Assembly: GCF_052324685.1 (NCBI RefSeq)
Contig: NC_135222.1
Span: 1,724,203-1,788,202 of the forward strand
Length of the DNA stretch: 64,000 nt
Source: Brachyhypopomus gauderio
Taxonomy: Eukaryota; Chordata; Actinopteri; Gymnotiformes; Hypopomidae
Reading direction: 5' to 3'
This document shows, piece by piece, positions 1-11,924 of the stretch (its first letter is position 1; every line of letters begins with the position of its first letter). A program made the position numbers and the translations under genes. The notes below the pieces were generated by a model. It saw only the letters and a program-made list of their open reading frames with translations, made no database searches and had not been told where the DNA came from.

Positions 1-1023
1 ACTACACATCTTCAGCTTGAGGTCTGATGTTAACGCGGTGTCCTCCTCTGATGGATTTAGAACATCATCAGTCAAGAGTTTCAGGACGGGCTTGACTGAC
101 GACACCGTAACACAGCTCTCGCCAGACAGCAGATCCGTAAACTCAGCCACGGGTTTCAATGCCGCGTTCACTGACTCCAGGACAGCGATGTCCTGCCAGG
201 TTGGAATTAAATGCTGGTGTCGCCGGTCATCCAAAACTCTCTTGATAGCAGGGATTTGCTCCAAGACTCTGTCCACCATTTTCTGTTTGGTACCCCATCT
301 TGTAGCGCAGTCCTGCACAGAATTATGGCAATTAAATTAGTGGTGGAATTTGTCAACTTATTATATTTATTAATCCTAAATAATTTACGTTGTTGGCTAC
401 TTTTTAATTTTTATTCGTTTTAAATATATTTTATCAAACGAAAAAAATAATTGAAATAATCATGACAATACATTTAATATCATGACATTTTTAAAATAAA
501 AATCCAATTTGCGAACAAATAAAAGGTACATATAATTACCGAATAACTAATGTTCGTAACTTACCGATATGAGGCCATGCTGGGGTATCTGGAGCTCCAT
601 TTGGGCTTTGGCCAGATCTCTTCTCTTCAGCCAGCTCTGAGAGAACTTACTGACCAAGGTGCGACACCAGGGGCGTCGCCTGGGGTGGGCTTCCGGGGCT
701 TCAGCCCCGAATGATTATCCAGTAGCCCCGAACCTTTTCGCTCAGCCTCCTATTAATGAGGAGGCTAATGTGCTGCTGTGAGAATAGGAAATCTCTTGAC
801 GCCAATCATAGTGCCGCTTCAAGGATAAAGTTCCGCCTTTCAGGAGAAACAGCCAATCAGCTTGCTGGTTTTGCGGGCGCGGAGGAGAGCCCATCCCCAC
901 CCCCGTGAGGGAGCGCACGCTCTGGCCATTTTTGGCAGCAGGTTGCAGGTAGCTGACGGTGAAAGAAAATGGATATACGGCGTTTTTTCAAGGAGAAAGG
1001 CAACGGTAGTTAACTATGTAAAC

Positions 1024-1675
1024 CATTGACTGTATATATAATGGACGGTACGTCACCGTTGACTCCCATTGTGAGTTTTTGAAGCCACCAAGATGGCTGC
1101 ACGGACGCTGCCATCTTGAAAATTGGAGCCAGAGCATGCGCATTAGAACCGGTAGGCAGGACAGTATCTCCGCCAGAAACCTATCTCCGCTCCGACATTC
1201 GTTAGGATACGCCCACCAGTATAGAAACTTTTGACGTTTTACAAAATAAACAAACGTAAAAGGTTTTAATACTGCTGTTGAGAGTTTTGCTGACGAGAGC
1301 TTTGATGTTGAGCGCGTTCACGTTTGAGCATCTGGTATTACATGTCAACCAACGCAGCTATTAACTGTCAATCACCTTATCGCCACACCCCTTTATATAA
1401 CACTTAATAACTTCTATAAAATCTGTTTATCATAGAGAAAAACACTGGGAGAGATACTAACGCAATGGGGTGTTATATAATTGACAACATATAATTGCTC
1501 AAAAAACTTATTTTACGTGTAATAAAAATTCAAAATTTCTCGTCCGGCCCATTCACTTACATGGGAATGGGCGGGGTTAAAAGTTGTACTGCAGCCAGCC
1601 ACTAGAGGGCAGCTGACTCACGGAGGCTTCACTTTTCACTCGCGTCGTCCAGCCCACTTAAATATACAGTCAATG
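1024..1675. mobile_element. Non-autonomous hAT-type MITE
   Basis: It is 652 bp with terminal inverted repeats CATTGACTGTATAT and ATATACAGTCAATG. A perfect 8-bp target duplication, ATGTAAAC, lies at 1016-1023 and 1676-1683. No coding capacity is seen. It interrupts the hAT at 668-3291 and so is the third layer of this nest. Confidence 0.88.
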
Positions 1676-1807
1676 ATGTAAACTGTGATGACATTGTTTG
1701 TGGAGCTATCTGATAGCTGGTTAAAAACACACGTCTCCGAATCAAAACACACAGATCAAACCCACTGTGTGCTTAATAAAATGCAGCTTGTCACTAGTCA
1801 GCTTCAG

Positions 1808-1960
1808 AATTAGTTAGCTAACCTAGTTAGTTAACCTATCTAGCTAGTTAACCTAGATAGCTTAGGTAGTGAAGGTTTGAGAGAAAAAAACTTATATAGC
1901 TAGTTATGTTATAGCTAGTTATAGTTATAGTTAGTATGTTCAACATGCCCCGATGTACCT
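1808..1960. repeat. TAGC/TAGTTA-rich low-complexity tract
   Basis: Many overlapping copies of TAGTTAGC, CTAGTTA and TTATAGCTAG occur here, with related motifs again near 2047-2075. It lies inside the hAT at 668-3291. No coding content is seen. Confidence 0.6.
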
Positions 1961-2400
1961 AATAAGCTAATAACTATTTCATTTTCAAATTGTGTTTAAT
2001 AATTTAGGATTGTAGGACTGTAAGCTATAATGAATGAAAATCCACTTAGTTAACTAGCAATTAACTAATTAGCTAGAAGGTGGACGTTGTGGATAGCCAA
2101 AATTTTGTACAATACTTTATGATGGTAGTTTAAAGCAGTTTCTTAACCCTGGTCACTGCCCTAAAATTGTGTGTTTTCCACTGGAGCCAACTGATCAGCT
2201 AATAAACAATCCTTTATTGAGTTTACACAGCACAGCATATCACCACTTACTTTATTAAGTGATTTTAAAAGAAAACTTTAGAATATGCATAAATGAATGA
2301 ATGTTGCAAAAAATAATTTACTTTTAATAGTTGAGGGTTAGGGTTTGTTAGAGTTTGTTCAATCTCAAGTATTGTGGTGTAATTTATTTCCTAATACAAA

Positions 2401-2547
2401 CAGAGAACTTGAGAGGAGAGAACTGGAGAGGAGAGCAGAGGACTAGAGAGGAGAACAGACAACAGGAGAGGAGAGCAGAGAACAGGAGAGGAAAGAGGAG
2501 AGAACAGGAGAGGAGAACAGAGTAGAACTGGAGAGGAGAGGAGATGG
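2401..2547. repeat. Purine-strand minisatellite (GAGAGGAGAACAG-like)
   Basis: About 145 bp is almost pure A/G on the + strand, with variants of GAGAGGAGAACAG and GAGAGGAGAGCAG. The long strand asymmetry could allow triplex (H-DNA) formation. The minus-strand open frames across it are low-complexity artefacts. Confidence 0.8.
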
Positions 2548-3157
2548 GAGAAGACAATACAAGCGGTATGGAAAACAATGCCTAATAAACACATTATTAA
2601 TAAAATACACGTTTTTAGTACGAAGACTAGCAAAATAATGCCAGATGTAGTTTGTTTTAGCACAGTCTTTTGTATTTAAAATAATTTTTCCAGCTGTATT
2701 TTAAGCATGCTTTCCTGAATTACTATTTAACAGGGTAGAAGAGAGGGTGGAGAGAGAGGAAATGTGGAGAGACCTGAAATGAACTGAACTGATCAGGACT
2801 GGACTGATCTAAAGAAAGAACAGGTTAGAACAAAAACATACAGGATAGATAATAAGTAATTCTTAAAGAGTATTAATTGTGTAGACCCCTTAGCACTAAT
2901 AATTATTAATTATTAATATTTCTTTCAACAATTTGTTTCAGTGTGTCATAAAAGGTAAAAGAACAATTTAGAAACAAGTGAACTGTTTACATTATTACAC
3001 AGTTGCATGAAATCCATTGTTGACATACTGTTTTGCATACTTTATTGAGGAATGGATTTACTGATGGAATATACCTGGTCGATGTCCTTTAGTAAAAGCT
3101 CACTATCACTATTTAGGTCACCAACAGTCATTCTGCAGAATTGGGTGCACCCTTTGT

Positions 3158-3159
<2 letters not shown>

Positions 3160-3239
<80 letters not shown>
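3160..3239. repeat. (TA)n microsatellite
   Basis: About 78 bp of uninterrupted alternating TA lies just inside the right end of the hAT at 668-3291. Open frames made of repeated Ile-Tyr across it are artefacts. Confidence 0.95.
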
Positions 3240-3242
<3 letters not shown>

Positions 3243-4411
3243 ATTAATTGGGCTGAGCCCCGGATCCTTACGTACCCAGGCAACGCCCCTGTGCGACACA
3301 GTCCCATTGCTCGGGCTGTGCGATCCTTAGCACTTGCTAGTGCGTTTGTCACTGCCAAATGTAAATTGTGACCAAAACAGTTAAGCCATGACCACTTCAA
3401 CTTTTTTATTGCTGCTACAATGTTTGCTCCGTTGTCCGTTGTCATACAGGCTAGCTTCTCTTCATCCAGAGACCATTCATGAAATGCGTGGCGGAGAGCT
3501 TCCGAAATATTGTCAGACGTGTGGTTCTGGGGCATAAACACTGTTTCAAGGCAACGTGACCTAAGAGTCCAGTCCGGGGTCAGATAATGCACCGTTAAAC
3601 TCATAAATGGAGTCATATTGACACTCGACCACATATCAGTAGTGGCGGAAAAGTAGTCGACATTCTTGATTTCGCTTTCCAACAGAGCCTTTACTTTGTC
3701 GTACATTTTAGGAACAACAGTCTCTGAGAAGTAGGTCTTGCCAGGCAACTCATACTGTTTGTCGAATTTTTGAAGCATTGACTTGAATGCAGGTTTCTCC
3801 ACCGTTCGAAACGGAACCATTTCCTCAACTAGATACTGCGCAACAGCGGCTGTAAGGTCTTTATGCCTGTTACTTTCACGGCTGTATTTGGCGGTTCTTG
3901 CAAATGATTCAGCTACTCCTAACTGCCGGCTGCACCCGGCCTGAACTGTAGCTTTAGAGGCTGCTCCACGACCTGTTGGTGGGGGAAGTTGCGCTTCTAT
4001 AGCAGGATGGTAGGTAGCTAGGTGAGACCTCAAGTTTGACGTGTTTCCCCGTTTAACAGCTACATTTCTGCCACAAATTCTACATGTTGCCTCATCTAAA
4101 TTAGCTGGCTCTCCTTTTTTATTCGGCTTGAACCCGAAATGCTCCCAAACCGGTGAAGTCGCGTTTTGTTTTTTGACCAGAGCATCTGCCGTAGTTTCCA
4201 TCTTGGAAAAAGGAGACGGATTGTTGATCAGCCGCCCGATAACAGGGGGTTGATGGGAAAATGACTTTAATTCTTGCACAGGCACTTTCCCCTCGCATGG
4301 GAAAAAACACCAATATCGCGGTTGTTGCGGTTAATTCCCGTACGTTGCGATTTTCTCGTCAATAGCGCGGTATTGCTATACTGCGGTTATCGCGACAGCC
4401 CTACAGGAGAT

Positions 4412-4594
4412 AGCATGGAAACATCTTCTGCTACAAATCCACCTGTGGCCCCTGATGCACCGCTATGGAAAGACCTGTCTTCAACACCAGTGTCCACCGA
4501 GCAACCAGCAACACAGCAACCCATCCCTGATTCTACTGTGGCCAAGAGACAGGTCAAGCCACCCGGTTGGCTAAAAGACTATGTTTGTTCATAA
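4412..4594 (+). pseudogene. C-terminal tail of an LTR-retrotransposon pol polyprotein
   Basis: A short Pro/Thr-rich open stretch (TSSATNPPVAPDAPLW ... KPPGWLKDYVC) ends at a stop at 4594. Basic KPPxWLKDYV-type tails occur at the end of pol in several LTR retrotransposons, which is known family behaviour. A polypurine tract, TAAGGGGGAGA (4771-4781), and an LTR follow about 190 bp later, the expected order for an element 3' end. The upstream pol sequence is missing because the hAT ending at 4403 abuts it. Ty3/gypsy is likelier than Ty1/copia but is not proven. Confidence 0.55.
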
Positions 4595-4781
4595 GCAACT
4601 GTTCCAGCTGGGGGAAAATACAACATGTTCAAGGAAAATGTTCTCATGTTCGCTGGGAAAATATCCTTTGCAATGGGCACTATGCAGATTTTGTATTGTT
4701 CTCTTGTCCACTGTTGGTATAGAACTGCATGTCCCTTTTGCGTTTCTGAGAGGGGAAGAAGTAACTGTTTTAAGGGGGAGA

Positions 4782-5226
4782 TGTCATGCAATGTTATAGT
4801 TACATGGGAAAGTCAGTATATTTAGTGGCATATTTACACCGTGTGTTCCTATTGGACTGTGGACTGTTGATCAGTAACGAGACAGACATTGGGGGCGGGA
4901 CCAGTGTTGTCTTTCGCGCCCTCCACGCCAGTGTATTGGTGTTATGAGAGACGGTGGCTATCCCTGTTCGCTAACTTGAATAAAAGTCTAACTGAGACTG
5001 AATTAATTCGTCACGCTTCATTACAGTGTGTGTGTGTGTTTGGTGCTCGTCTTTAACGTGACATTCGTTGTGTGTTAAACCGTGTCAGCACGCCGTGAGC
5101 GTGTACTGTGTAGTGTGATTGACAGCTGTTTCAAGACGCCGTGAGTGTGTCCATCGTCAAGCTCAATACACGTAGCCTTTGCACGCACCTCGTCGTTGCA
5201 TCCTCGACTCCCTCGGACCCGTTACA
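4782..5226 (+). mobile_element. 3' LTR of an LTR retrotransposon
   Basis: It is 445 bp, starts TGTCATGC directly after the polypurine tract and ends CCCGTTACA, giving TGT...ACA termini. An AATAAA signal lies at 4979-4984, followed by a GT-rich stretch (5027-5039), as in an R/U5 region. The 5' LTR is not in the window. Confidence 0.75.
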
Positions 5227-5699
5227 GACATAAATAGTAAAATGGTATAACTATTAACATAAATAGTATAACTCCTATACGAACAGGCTCCTCTATACTA
5301 TCAAAACCGTTCATTTTCGCGGATTTTGAGAGTGAAAAACGAGATATATTTTAACAAAGTAGGCTACAAGAAATGCCGGGCGGCTCAACAGGTCGCGTTC
5401 TATGGTGTTTCCATATGTGGTGGTGCGCTGTGATTGGATGAGTGGAGATGTGGCGTTCTGATAAAAATTTAATATTGGCTTTTCAAGAGTGGTCATATAC
5501 CATTCTGATTCCGGCTCTAACTCATTTTTTTAATGGCGTTTATCGCGTTTTGGAACCAAACTCTTCATTTGGATGACAACTGAGGATCTCACGTACTGTT
5601 GCATCCAGCTCTTCATTATTAATATTAGTAAACATGTCAGACACCCTTAAAGTAAGAATTTAGTTGTGTGGTCAGATGACAAAAAATACTTCATTAAGA

Positions 5700-6040
5700 A
5701 TTAATTCTTATTATGCAAGAACTTTGCACTTCTTCAAACAGTTTTGAAAACTTTGCATGGACACGTACCTCAGACCATGTTCTGCCATTAGCCGGTACAC
5801 TGTTCTTTCACCAACTCCAAAAAGAACTGCAATGTCCCGGACAGACAAACCTGCTCATAAATAACTTTCAAGGGCTTCCGCGGGCAGTATGTGAGAAGGG
5901 CGTCCTAGCTGGGTGCCATCTGAGTTTTGCAATAAAAGAACCACCTCCTCCAAAAATTTGAACACTGCAGGATTGACCTCTGTATCAGCAGATGCCGCTA
6001 AATGGAACAAACGGTCCGCCAAAACCACGACACGAAACAA
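5700..6040 (-). pseudogene. HTH/integrase-type transposable element fragment
   Basis: The minus strand encodes an N-terminal piece starting MFRVVVLADRLFHLAASADTE, then GRPSHILPAEALESYL. After a stop, the same region continues with a helix-turn-helix-like stretch (LSVRDIAVLFGVGERTVYRL). This pattern resembles the N-terminus of a family of fish repeat proteins that carry a resolvase-like HTH followed by an integrase core. That assignment is from memory and is tentative. The integrase core itself is not seen, and the stop marks it as a relic. Confidence 0.4.
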
Positions 6041-6204
6041 TAAATAATCCGGACTTGCAAGCAGCCATTACTGTCCGGTCTCGTCCTTGGTTACTGCAGA
6101 TTGAACAAGACATGAACAATCATCTATAGCGTCTGATATCGATCAACCAATAGGATTATAAAGACACAGTAACATCATTGATTGACAGCTTCTTCATTAG
6201 CATA

Positions 6205-6375
6205 CAAGGACAAAGAAATACAGAAATAAATAAATAGAGAAATAAAAACGGACAAGGAAATACAAAAATAAATAAATACAGAAATAAATACGGACAAGGA
6301 AATACAGAAATGAATAAATAGGGAAATAAATACGGACAAGGAAATACATCAATAAATAAATAGAGAAATTAATAT
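6205..6375. repeat. A-rich minisatellite (GGACAAGGAAATAC unit)
   Basis: Three to four imperfect units of about 50 bp each contain GACAAGGAAATACA followed by runs of AAATAAATA. A T-rich counterpart (ATTTATTTATTTCC) appears at about 6488-6530. Confidence 0.75.
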
Positions 6376-7125
6376 AAATGACAAAATAAATAAATATTAT
6401 GTAAGGTTTTGTTCATTGATATTTTAATTTCGAGGTGTATTTATACATTTTTATATTTATATTCATTATTCTTTGCTAATTCGAATTCATTTATTTATTT
6501 CCTGACTTATTTATTTATTTATTTTTCGATTTGGCAGACTCGGTCCTCCATAGTAGTATGCCAGGTCCTACAAAAATATACCGCACAAATTCAGTGTAAA
6601 ACCCGCCCTTCAGAAGCCTAAACTAGCCCAAATCCTAAAGTTGTCGCGTGAAAACCGCGAACCTGGCAACTATGCTAATGCATGATGATTTCGCGCATGC
6701 GCGGTTTTGGGGGAACAGGGGGACTGAATTGACCGTAACACCGAAAGTGTGCAGTGTTTCCGGAAGTTAGCTGGAAGGCTTGTTTCGCTGTCTGTGCGAT
6801 TTTTGCTCAGTGTTTAAAATCATATAACAGTTTCATTTTACTACAACCAACATTTCTTTAATGCTGCTTAGGTAGCTAGCTGGACTGTTAATTTCTTGAC
6901 TACTTTTCATTAGTCATTAGGTTAGGTTTTTATAGCTAAATTGACAAACGTTTTAAGTTGTAGTTTAATTCTGGAGTCAGGATGGTAACTGTCTTTGGAA
7001 TCTCTTGTTAAATATATCGTGGCTTCTTAACACGAATAATATGTTTGCATTATACAGCATGAAAATCATATAGCATGAACATGAGTATGTTAGTTTGACA
7101 CGCTGTCTTTATCACTGGCTTTATC

Positions 7126-10100
7126 TTGATACGAATAATCATGAGAATATCAGCTGTTGGTCTTTTGGCCACTCACTCACTTGTGCTCGCTGTCTGCTGC
7201 TCTTTTGTGGCGGCTGACGACGAATGGATCGATCCGTACGACATGATCAACTACGACGCCACCACAAAAACCATGAAAAAACCCAATGAGGTCAAATATC
7301 TTTTTGATACTTTTTTGAAGCCCCGACATGTTGCTCGAATGCGGATTATGAATTTATTTTGTTGAAACTACCGCTAATTGTTTATAGGCTTCCAGCTACA
7401 GTAATGTACCAACTAAAAGAAGAGGATTCATTCCAGATGATGGTCAAGTAGATCAATACCCAGACATTACACAGTGTACCAACAAGGTGGACAGGTTACA
7501 AAGAGATGTGAGTCTTTTAGGCAACATATGTATATGTGTATCTGAGAGAACCATTTTATTTATGTATACTTTTATTTAGCCTGTTCCAGGAGATCCAACA
7601 TCCAGATTTTCTGACCAAAATCTTAGAAAAGTTTAGAAACCGTGTATACCTATGAGCATGCAAGACACCATATGTGAATATGTAAACCTTTTTGGGATAA
7701 TATGTGTCTATCTGCTGAGAACGGAGGAATTATGCAAGAATTTTTATGGCTGTTTTCTTCATGTTTGCCGACCATGTTCAGATACAATGATGGAACCTTA
7801 ATCACACTCAGTGCAAGTATTACAAATGACACGTGTGTAAACTATTGAGTTAGCCTATATAGTATCATATAGTCAGTTTGGTATAATCTGCAACGTTTTG
7901 GGTCACTGATAATATTGTCTTCATGTCTCTTCTAGCTTGAAGAGTACAAAAGGAGGCAGACTATATCCTCCCAGCAGCCAGCATGCAATCCAGTGTTCAA
8001 GCGCTTTCTCTCAAAGCTTCTAAAGGAAATTGAGAAACTCGGCTTGGTACGCTGCCACTAGAACTGTAAGTCAGTACCTCTTTGTATTTCTGTACAGCTC
8101 ACCCACTGTTTATTTGAAATTGCAGCCTAGTTACGTCAGTGCCGACATGCACTACGATGCTGAAGTAAAGCTGTCCGAGCAAATGGTCGCAGAAATTCAG
8201 AAATTTCTGAAAGACGATGGAACCTGGACAACTGGGGCTCTGGATGATGCTCTGAGTCAAATACTGATCAACTTTAAACTCCATGACTACGAGGCCTGGA
8301 AATGGCGCTTTGAGGATACATTTGGTGTGGAGCTTGAAGCTGTCATTAAGGTGAAAAAAGCAGGTGGTGATGTGTGTATGTACTTTGACATGTGAACAAA
8401 ACCTAATGGTAACTTTTTTAAGTTCATTTAATGAACAGAAATTAGTTGCTACAGAAGTCTGTCAGTGTAACACCTCTGTAGTTAACTGTTTTTATGCTGC
8501 TGTTTTTGTAATATATTCATATACATGTATATATTCTTATACAGGTGTCCTCCTTTATCCTGATAATTGTACTCATTATCACCACTGAGGTGTGGTCCAC
8601 AGTCTCCTGGTTTCTGCAGTTTAGAAGAATGTTTGTTATATGCTTCATCATCAGTTTAGTGTGGAACTGGTTCTATCTCTACAAGGTAGAGTCTGCCTTA
8701 ATCCCTTAGACTCCTTACTAGAATGCCTTGCTAACTTGTATGCTTTTAAAACATAGATCTGATTATTTTAAAATGTAATTATTATAAATACTGTATACGA
8801 TAGCTATACAGATAAGTTAACATTTTCTTTTTGTAGTGTAATGAGGTACACTTGTAGCGTTTGACTTTAAATAATTATAATGTTGGCTTAATTTGTATTG
8901 CTGTTTGCCAGATCGAATTTGCTAAACATCAGGCCAATGTTGTAAAGGTGGAAGATGTGAATGACAAATGTGTTGGACTGAAAAAATTCGACTGGAAAGA
9001 CAATTTCAAGGGTGAGACCTGGACCATGAATAAGTGTTCTGCCTTTGCATGGATGACATGGTGCCTGTTTAGGTAAAGCAATATGCAAAATCAACAGATC
9101 AGTCTGATACTCTGGTAGGCCAGCCCCTCAGTCTCTTACCCTGGTAGGCAGCCCCCTGTTTTTTCTCCTGTGTAGTGCTGTGTGACCAGTACTCTTAAAG
9201 AAATAGTATTTGACTTCACATGCTTCAAACATGAGCATGTATTGGCTTTCATTGTCCTAGAATAGATGGAGGTATTACCTTAATGGTACAGTCTCACACT
9301 AATGGCAATTGGATAAGAAATGTGAACCTTTATTCAAAATAGAAAAAAAGAAAAGTACAAATTTACTGTCACATGTATTTAGCATCGTCTGAATATCTTC
9401 TTAGAGTGGTTTCGGACCACGTGGACTCTTCAGGACGATCCTTGTCAGCAATACTACGAAGTTCTCATGGTGAACCCCATCTTGCTGGTGCCTCCAACCA
9501 AGGTTCATGCTGTTTTGTTACCCTGTTTACGTATTCGTACAGAAACAATACTACATGACATACAAACCTGATTTTTCTGTCTTCATAGGCCATCAGTGTT
9601 ACCATCACCTCATTCTTTACAGACCCTCTGAAGCAGATTGGACATGGCATTAGTGAATTTCTCAGAGCCTTGCTGAAAGACCTGCCTGTCCACCTGCAAA
9701 TACCTGTGCTTCTCACTGTTGTGCTCAGTATCGTGGTAAGAAGTGATCAAACATTGCTGATTGGCTTTGTCTTTAACTGCAACAATAGCAATAACTATTA
9801 TTTCCATTAAGTTTCCTCAAATAAAAATAAGTGCTTACTCTGTTCATGGACCACTGTAAGGTGTGACGATGCATTTTCAACAGTCAACAGCTTGTCCTGC
9901 ATACTTGTTTTTGTCAAGCTGTTTCCTTTCAGCACAACTGCAAAATACACACTCCTCTTGACCTCCTCAGGTGTTTGTGTATGTCAGTGCCCAAGCAGCT
10001 GTCCATCATGCTGTTGCAAGGCCACTGCGAGGTGGGCGAGGTGACCCTCCACCCCCTGCTGTGCAACAGCCTACTCGCCCTCTGCTGAGGGAGCAGAAGG

Positions 10101-11403
10101 AGGAGGAGGACAGGGACCCCTGGGCACAAGGGGACGCTGATCGCACCCTGCAGCCCAGACCAGACCCACGCCAGGAGGGTAGCGCCATAAGTCCGATGCA
10201 AAATCAAGGGAACAGCAGGCCTGAGGTTCAGCAAAGGAGACACGTTAGACCCAACGAAACGATGCAGAGGGTGTACGTGGAAACCTTGCGGAATGCGGAC
10301 GACCTGTACAGCGGTGACGAGACAGACATTTGGCAGGTGGACAGGGCTGAAGGGTCATCTCAGCCCCAAGAGAGTGAGCTTCTCAACGGAGATGTGGCAG
10401 AGGAGGGAAATAAGACATCAACACACACATCGATGAAGCCAGAGCTCTCAAAACCTGCACCCAAGGAGCCAAGTGCTAAAAGCGATGATGCTGAAAACCA
10501 AACGACGAGAGTTGTAAGTATTCGTAATGATAATGCTGTAAGTGTTAGGTTTGTTGTTTTTTGTCTCTCGAATAATTAGGAAGCCCATGGCTCTAACAAA
10601 GAGCAGAGTAGAGAAGTGCAATGTGAAGCCAACCACATGGTAGATTTAATGGTAGATGTTCAATAACCAAAACAATAGGCAGAATCCAACAGGAGATATA
10701 GTCTAAAAGGAAATTTGATTATTCAGTAATCCAATAGGCTGTTCAAACTGAGCAAACTAAATGGACAGCGAGGATCTAAAACTCTGAGGTCTGAGTATAA
10801 AAATGAAAAATGTGACAACCAAAGGAAACACACTATATAAAAAATGCTCAGAATTGCTCAAAAAAGCAATAAGCAATACCTCAAAAAAAAAAAAAACATT
10901 TCAAGGACACAACAGGGACAGTAAATATATTCAAAGGGAATCAAATGTATAAGATATTAAGATGGGTGAGCTAATTTCCTGGTGAAGGTTCCCTCTGGTG
11001 CCTGGAGAGGGAAGCATGATGATGGCATTGCCTCATTTTGCATCATTACATTTGATATATTTTACATATTTTATAGATATGTTGTGTGTTTGTTATAGTA
11101 TCTTGTAGCATGTTGCAGTTCACACATTGCTGATTGCATTATGTGGCCTCAAACACTGTCTGGTTGGTCACGGTCCCAGAGCTCCTGTGTCTCGCCTATG
11201 TCATATTTCTATACCATCATTGTGTCCTTTTTCCTTGCTGTTTAACTATATCAAAACATGTATGTTTTGTCTTATTGTTTCATTATTATGTTTTTTGTGC
11301 TGTTTTGTAGTTGGATGAATCAACAACTGTCTTGGGAGCAGCGTCCAAAAAGGAAAATGTGGAAACTATTGGGACGCCAGTCCAAAAAACGGTTCAGTTT
11401 TAG
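7126..11403 (+). CDS. clcc1: Chloride channel CLIC-like protein 1 (ER membrane), spliced gene
   Basis: CLCC1 is an ER membrane protein with proposed chloride-channel activity. Exons read from splice sites: 7126-7290, 7388-7507, 7936-8046, 8126-8350, 8545-8685, 8912-9011, 9405-9502, 9589-9735, 9971-10513, 11311-11403. An optional exon lies at 10580-10639. Phases agree throughout and give about 580-600 residues; human CLCC1 has about 550. The start is the first ATG (7126); an in-frame ATG at 7141 is equally possible. A hydrophobic signal peptide leads to [14 protein letters not shown]. Exon 4 carries the family block MHYDAEV ... [20 protein letters not shown]. Membrane segments lie in exon 5 (two) and at the exon 8/9 junction. 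EWFRTTWT and DDPCQQYYE are hallmark stretches. The tail from 9971 is acidic, proline-rich and probably disordered. Identity is from recalled family similarity. Confidence 0.93.
10580..10639 (+). other. clcc1: Possible extra in-frame exon of clcc1
   Basis: It follows an AATTAG acceptor and reads open for 20 codons ([20 protein letters not shown]) to a candidate donor, ATG|GTAGAT. Both ends are phase 0, so it could be included or skipped without changing frame. Without splicing at 10639 the frame would end at a TAA nine codons later, giving an alternative C-terminus. The polypyrimidine tract is weak. Confidence 0.45.
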
Positions 11404-11790
11404 AACCAGCTGTTTCTCATATTCATTCTCATATGACTCACCCCCAGATACAGGACAAACCTGGGTATATATTTGGGAATTGCATATGAAGGCAATAGGG
11501 TGGCTAAAGGAACCGCAGACAACCGCATGGCGGACCATACAGTAGGGAACTGGAATGAAAACAAAACAAATCGCGTGGCACTCAACACCATGGGAACCGG
11601 GGGATGATGCCAAAGGGTGAATCCACAGAGGGTCAGGCTGACTTCATGTGCCAGAAAACATTTACTGCAAGTGATTTGCAAATTGCAATTATCTTACAAT
11701 GATCCGGAGGTTCCCTGTTTACAAATCTTTTTTAGGATGATTAATGCTGGAATATCTCTTTAAAGTTATTCCTGAAATAAATAAAATTTT
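11404..11790 (+). terminator. clcc1: clcc1 3' UTR and poly(A) signal
   Basis: Non-coding sequence follows the stop codon, and overlapping AATAAA signals occur at about 11777-11785, a plausible cleavage point near 11800. The hAT nest begins just beyond. Confidence 0.6.
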
Positions 11791-11924
11791 CCATGATATT
11801 AAATTTTTTTTGACCACCTGTATGTTTTAGCTTCCTTAGTGGCCTACACCAGTGGTTCCCAAACTTTTTCTGCCGTGCCCCCCTTTAGTAGATGAGAATA
11901 TTTTTGCACCCCCCCTATATTGAC

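Larger units (their letters stand above)
668..3291. mobile_element. hAT element (TTF/ZMYM-like type) inserted in another hAT
   Basis: The ends are inverted repeats (CAGGGGCGTCGCCTGGG on the left, CAGGGGCGTTGCCTGGG on the minus strand at the right). They are flanked by a perfect 8-bp duplication, TGCGACAC, at 660-667 and 3292-3299. Removing the element rejoins the transposase of the host hAT. At 969-1013 there is a short reading frame, MDIRRFFKEKGNGS then stop. It resembles the N-terminus of zinc-finger MYM/TTF-type hAT proteins as I remember them, and it ends just before a nested MITE at 1024. The rest holds no transposase I can recognise, so this copy is a decayed or internally deleted derivative. 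Confidence 0.85.
1..4201 (-). pseudogene. hAT (ZBED-like) transposase gene, interrupted
   Basis: This is a cut-and-paste DNA transposase. Translation likely starts at the ATG ending at 4201 (METTADAL); an in-frame upstream ATG at 4285 adds only 28 unconvincing residues. A BED zinc finger follows early (CRIC ... HLATYH), then the hAT catalytic core with the first acidic residue in FSATTDMWSS and the GHNLHL region. Coding stops at AMGLCR (about 3300) where a 2.6-kb hAT is inserted. It resumes at 659 with LVSKFSQSWLKRRDLAKAQ, reaches a donor after 565 (GTAAGT on the minus strand), and continues from an acceptor at 312 with DCATRWG to the edge of the window. The reading frame agrees across the proposed intron (565/312). 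The insertion destroys the gene. The C-terminus is outside the window, so other lesions cannot be excluded. Confidence 0.8.
1..4403 (-). mobile_element. BED-finger hAT transposon, runs off the left edge, split by a second hAT
   Basis: The right terminus at 4403 reads, on the minus strand, TAGGGCTGTCGCGATAA, a terminal inverted repeat very like that of the hAT copy at 53476-54850. The transposase reads leftward from about 4201, is cut at 3300 by the insertion at 668-3291, resumes at 659 and leaves the window at base 1, so the second terminus is not visible. The element sits immediately beside the C-terminal pol tail of an LTR retrotransposon (4412-4594), so it probably inserted into that element. 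It belongs to the hAT superfamily by its BED finger and by its transposase sequence. Confidence 0.8.

Noticed and set aside
2384..2663. Minus-strand Ser/Leu-rich open frames
   Set aside because: They read through the purine-rich minisatellite and have no domain or splice support.
3042..3371. Open frames with long Ile-Tyr repeats on both strands
   Set aside because: They are translations of the (TA)n microsatellite.
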